Below, piece after piece: positions 5,083 through 5,923 of a DNA stretch of 5,923 nucleotides. The DNA comes from Candidatus Heimdallarchaeota archaeon (lineage in GTDB: Archaea; Asgardarchaeota; Heimdallarchaeia; Heimdallarchaeales; Heimdallarchaeaceae): contig JAUVXQ010000085.1 in NCBI GenBank assembly GCA_030603505.1, positions 1 through 5,923 on the forward strand, written 5' to 3'. Every line of letters starts with the position of its first letter. The stretch's first letter is position 1. The position numbers and the translations under genes were made by a program. The notes beneath the pieces are model-generated. The model ran no database searches, was not told where the DNA came from, and worked only from the letters and a program-made list of their open reading frames with translations.

Positions 5083-5923
5083 CTAGCTTGAATTATGTAT
5101 TGATTGATTGATTCTACTGGAAATTCTACGCAATATTGGACTTAGAAGAACCAAATTAACCTCTTTTTTTGCTATAATGTAGAGAAAGTGGTCAGCATCC
5201 ATAGGTGTAAAAGTTAATTTATAATCTTCAGCTATTTCTATAACATTTTTAAGGTTTTCATCTTTCATTATCGCTATAATGTCCTCTAAATATTTCTGTA
5301 TAACCTTCATGGTTCCATCAACATAATGCTCTGTCAATTCACCTTCATGAAAATAGACTTTTGCATTTGTACTATCATGCTCAACAATAATCAAATGAGA
5401 GATTCCTTTGAAACTATGTCTAAGTGAGTATGTAAGGTTAGTCAACACTTCTTTCTGCCCTTTACCAGCAGATTTTTCTTTCAGGGGAAGAATTTCTTCC
5501 TTTGTAGTAATAGACAATTCTTCTTCAGAAGAAGATTCTTTTTTTGTTGCTATGGCAATCTCTTGACGTTTTTGTTTTAACTTATCCTGCTCTGCTCTAA
5601 CATCTTTAAAAAGATCATCTACAACTTTTTCGAAGGCAGACGAAGCACCTGAGAAGACTTCAGATTGGTTTTGAGAATAGAATTTTGATCTAGACTTTTC
5701 TTCAAAAAATGCTATTATTACTTTAAGAAGAGTTCTTACTTCCTTTGTATCACTAATTCTGTGATTGAGAACAAATACAATATCAAGGTATTTATTAAAT
5801 GTTATACTCGAACGCGAAAGAACAATTGTACCATGGTTGGAAATTTTGGTTTCTTCTGCAAATGAACAAATAGCTTTAACTACATTTTTTAAGATCAGTT
5901 GGGGACAAAATTCATCATTAAAT
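5083..5923 (-). CDS. Partial longin-like / roadblock-like tandem protein (Asgard-type)
   Basis: The frame is open from the stop at 5083-5085 to the right edge, giving at least 279 residues; the start lies outside. A TTG at 5517 would give a 144-residue product but would cut off a continuous conserved domain, so it is not taken as the start. Visible residues about 5-105 read like the longin-type domains of Asgard archaea (VVKAICSFAEETK, then SITFNKYLDIVFVLNHRISD, then LLKVIIAFFEEK and a C-terminal helix). A charged linker follows (about 106-150, with EQDKLKQKRQE and SSSEEE). Residues about 155-275 look like a roadblock/LC7 fold: LTNLTYSLRHSFKGISHLII, an acidic middle strand set, then YKLTFTPMDADHFLYIIAKK and a closing helix. 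Such proteins are thought to act as scaffolds or regulators for small Ras-like GTPases. No enzyme motif, signal peptide or membrane segment is visible. The domain calls are by pattern, not alignment, and the partner GTPase is unknown. Confidence 0.6.
   Translation of the reverse strand, partial: FNDEFCPQLILKNVVKAICSFAEETKISNHGTIVLSRSSITFNKYLDIVFVLNHRISDTKEVRTLLKVIIAFFEEKSRSKFYSQNQSEVFSGASSAFEKVVDDLFKDVRAEQDKLKQKRQEIAIATKKESSSEEELSITTKEEILPLKEKSAGKGQKEVLTNLTYSLRHSFKGISHLIIVEHDSTNAKVYFHEGELTEHYVDGTMKVIQKYLEDIIAIMKDENLKNVIEIAEDYKLTFTPMDADHFLYIIAKKEVNLVLLSPILRRISSRINQSIHNSS

Noticed and set aside
5096..5113. Short TGAT tandem repeat
   Set aside because: Three to four copies of a 4-mer inside the 3' end of a coding region; explained by the encoded residues and too short to be meaningful.
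5083..5517. Stand-alone 144-residue gene starting at TTG 5517
   Set aside because: The frame stays open to the window edge with coherent domain-like sequence, so the TTG is an internal leucine.
1..5923. CRISPR array, insertion sequence, toxin-antitoxin or phage genes
   Set aside because: No regularly spaced repeats, transposase motifs, terminal inverted repeats or phage-like proteins were seen on either strand.

Overview
This AT-rich window (about one third GC by eye) is archaeal. It encodes a CTP-dependent-type riboflavin kinase with an N-terminal helix-turn-helix, an archaeal RibL-type FAD synthase, both enzymes of archaeosine synthesis (ArcS and RaSEA), a tRNA-Lys with G15, and TATA-box-like promoters. 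The gene at the right edge combines a longin-like and a roadblock-like domain. Expanded families of that kind are typical of Asgard archaea (Loki-/Heimdall-type lineages), so an Asgard source is the best guess. That lineage call is inference and rests mainly on one gene.

Left part, minus strand (1-1696): ribK/rbkR (1696-983) overlaps ribL (1005-352). Together they turn riboflavin into FMN and then FAD. Downstream, with its own possible TATA box, is the N-terminal 95 codons of a MOFRL-family glycerate 2-kinase that runs off the left edge. Both flavin enzymes carry an N-terminal winged-helix-like domain. The leader of ribK contains a 20-bp palindrome beside a TATA-like box, a good candidate for autoregulation by the RibK/RbkR protein.

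Centre (1697-2107): a divergent intergenic region, followed by a complete tRNA-Lys(UUU) at 1922-1998 with an encoded CCA, then a short spacer with an oligo-T stretch and a weak promoter-like element.

Right part, plus strand (2108-5072): arcS and raSEA are 4 bp apart and form an operon. ArcS attaches lysine to preQ0 at position 15 of tRNA, and RaSEA, a radical SAM enzyme, cleaves that adduct to give archaeosine. The tRNA just upstream has the G15-C48 Levitt pair that is the target of this pathway. The enzyme that first inserts preQ0 (TgtA) is not in the window.

Right edge, minus strand (5923-5083): a convergent partial gene for a longin/roadblock-like tandem protein, ending 10 bp from raSEA. 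It is open to the window edge, so its true start lies outside.

The genes are mostly recognisable families. The less ordinary items are the paired helix-turn-helix fusions on both flavin enzymes, the palindrome and possible RBS-sequestering stem before ribK, and the longin-roadblock tandem protein.
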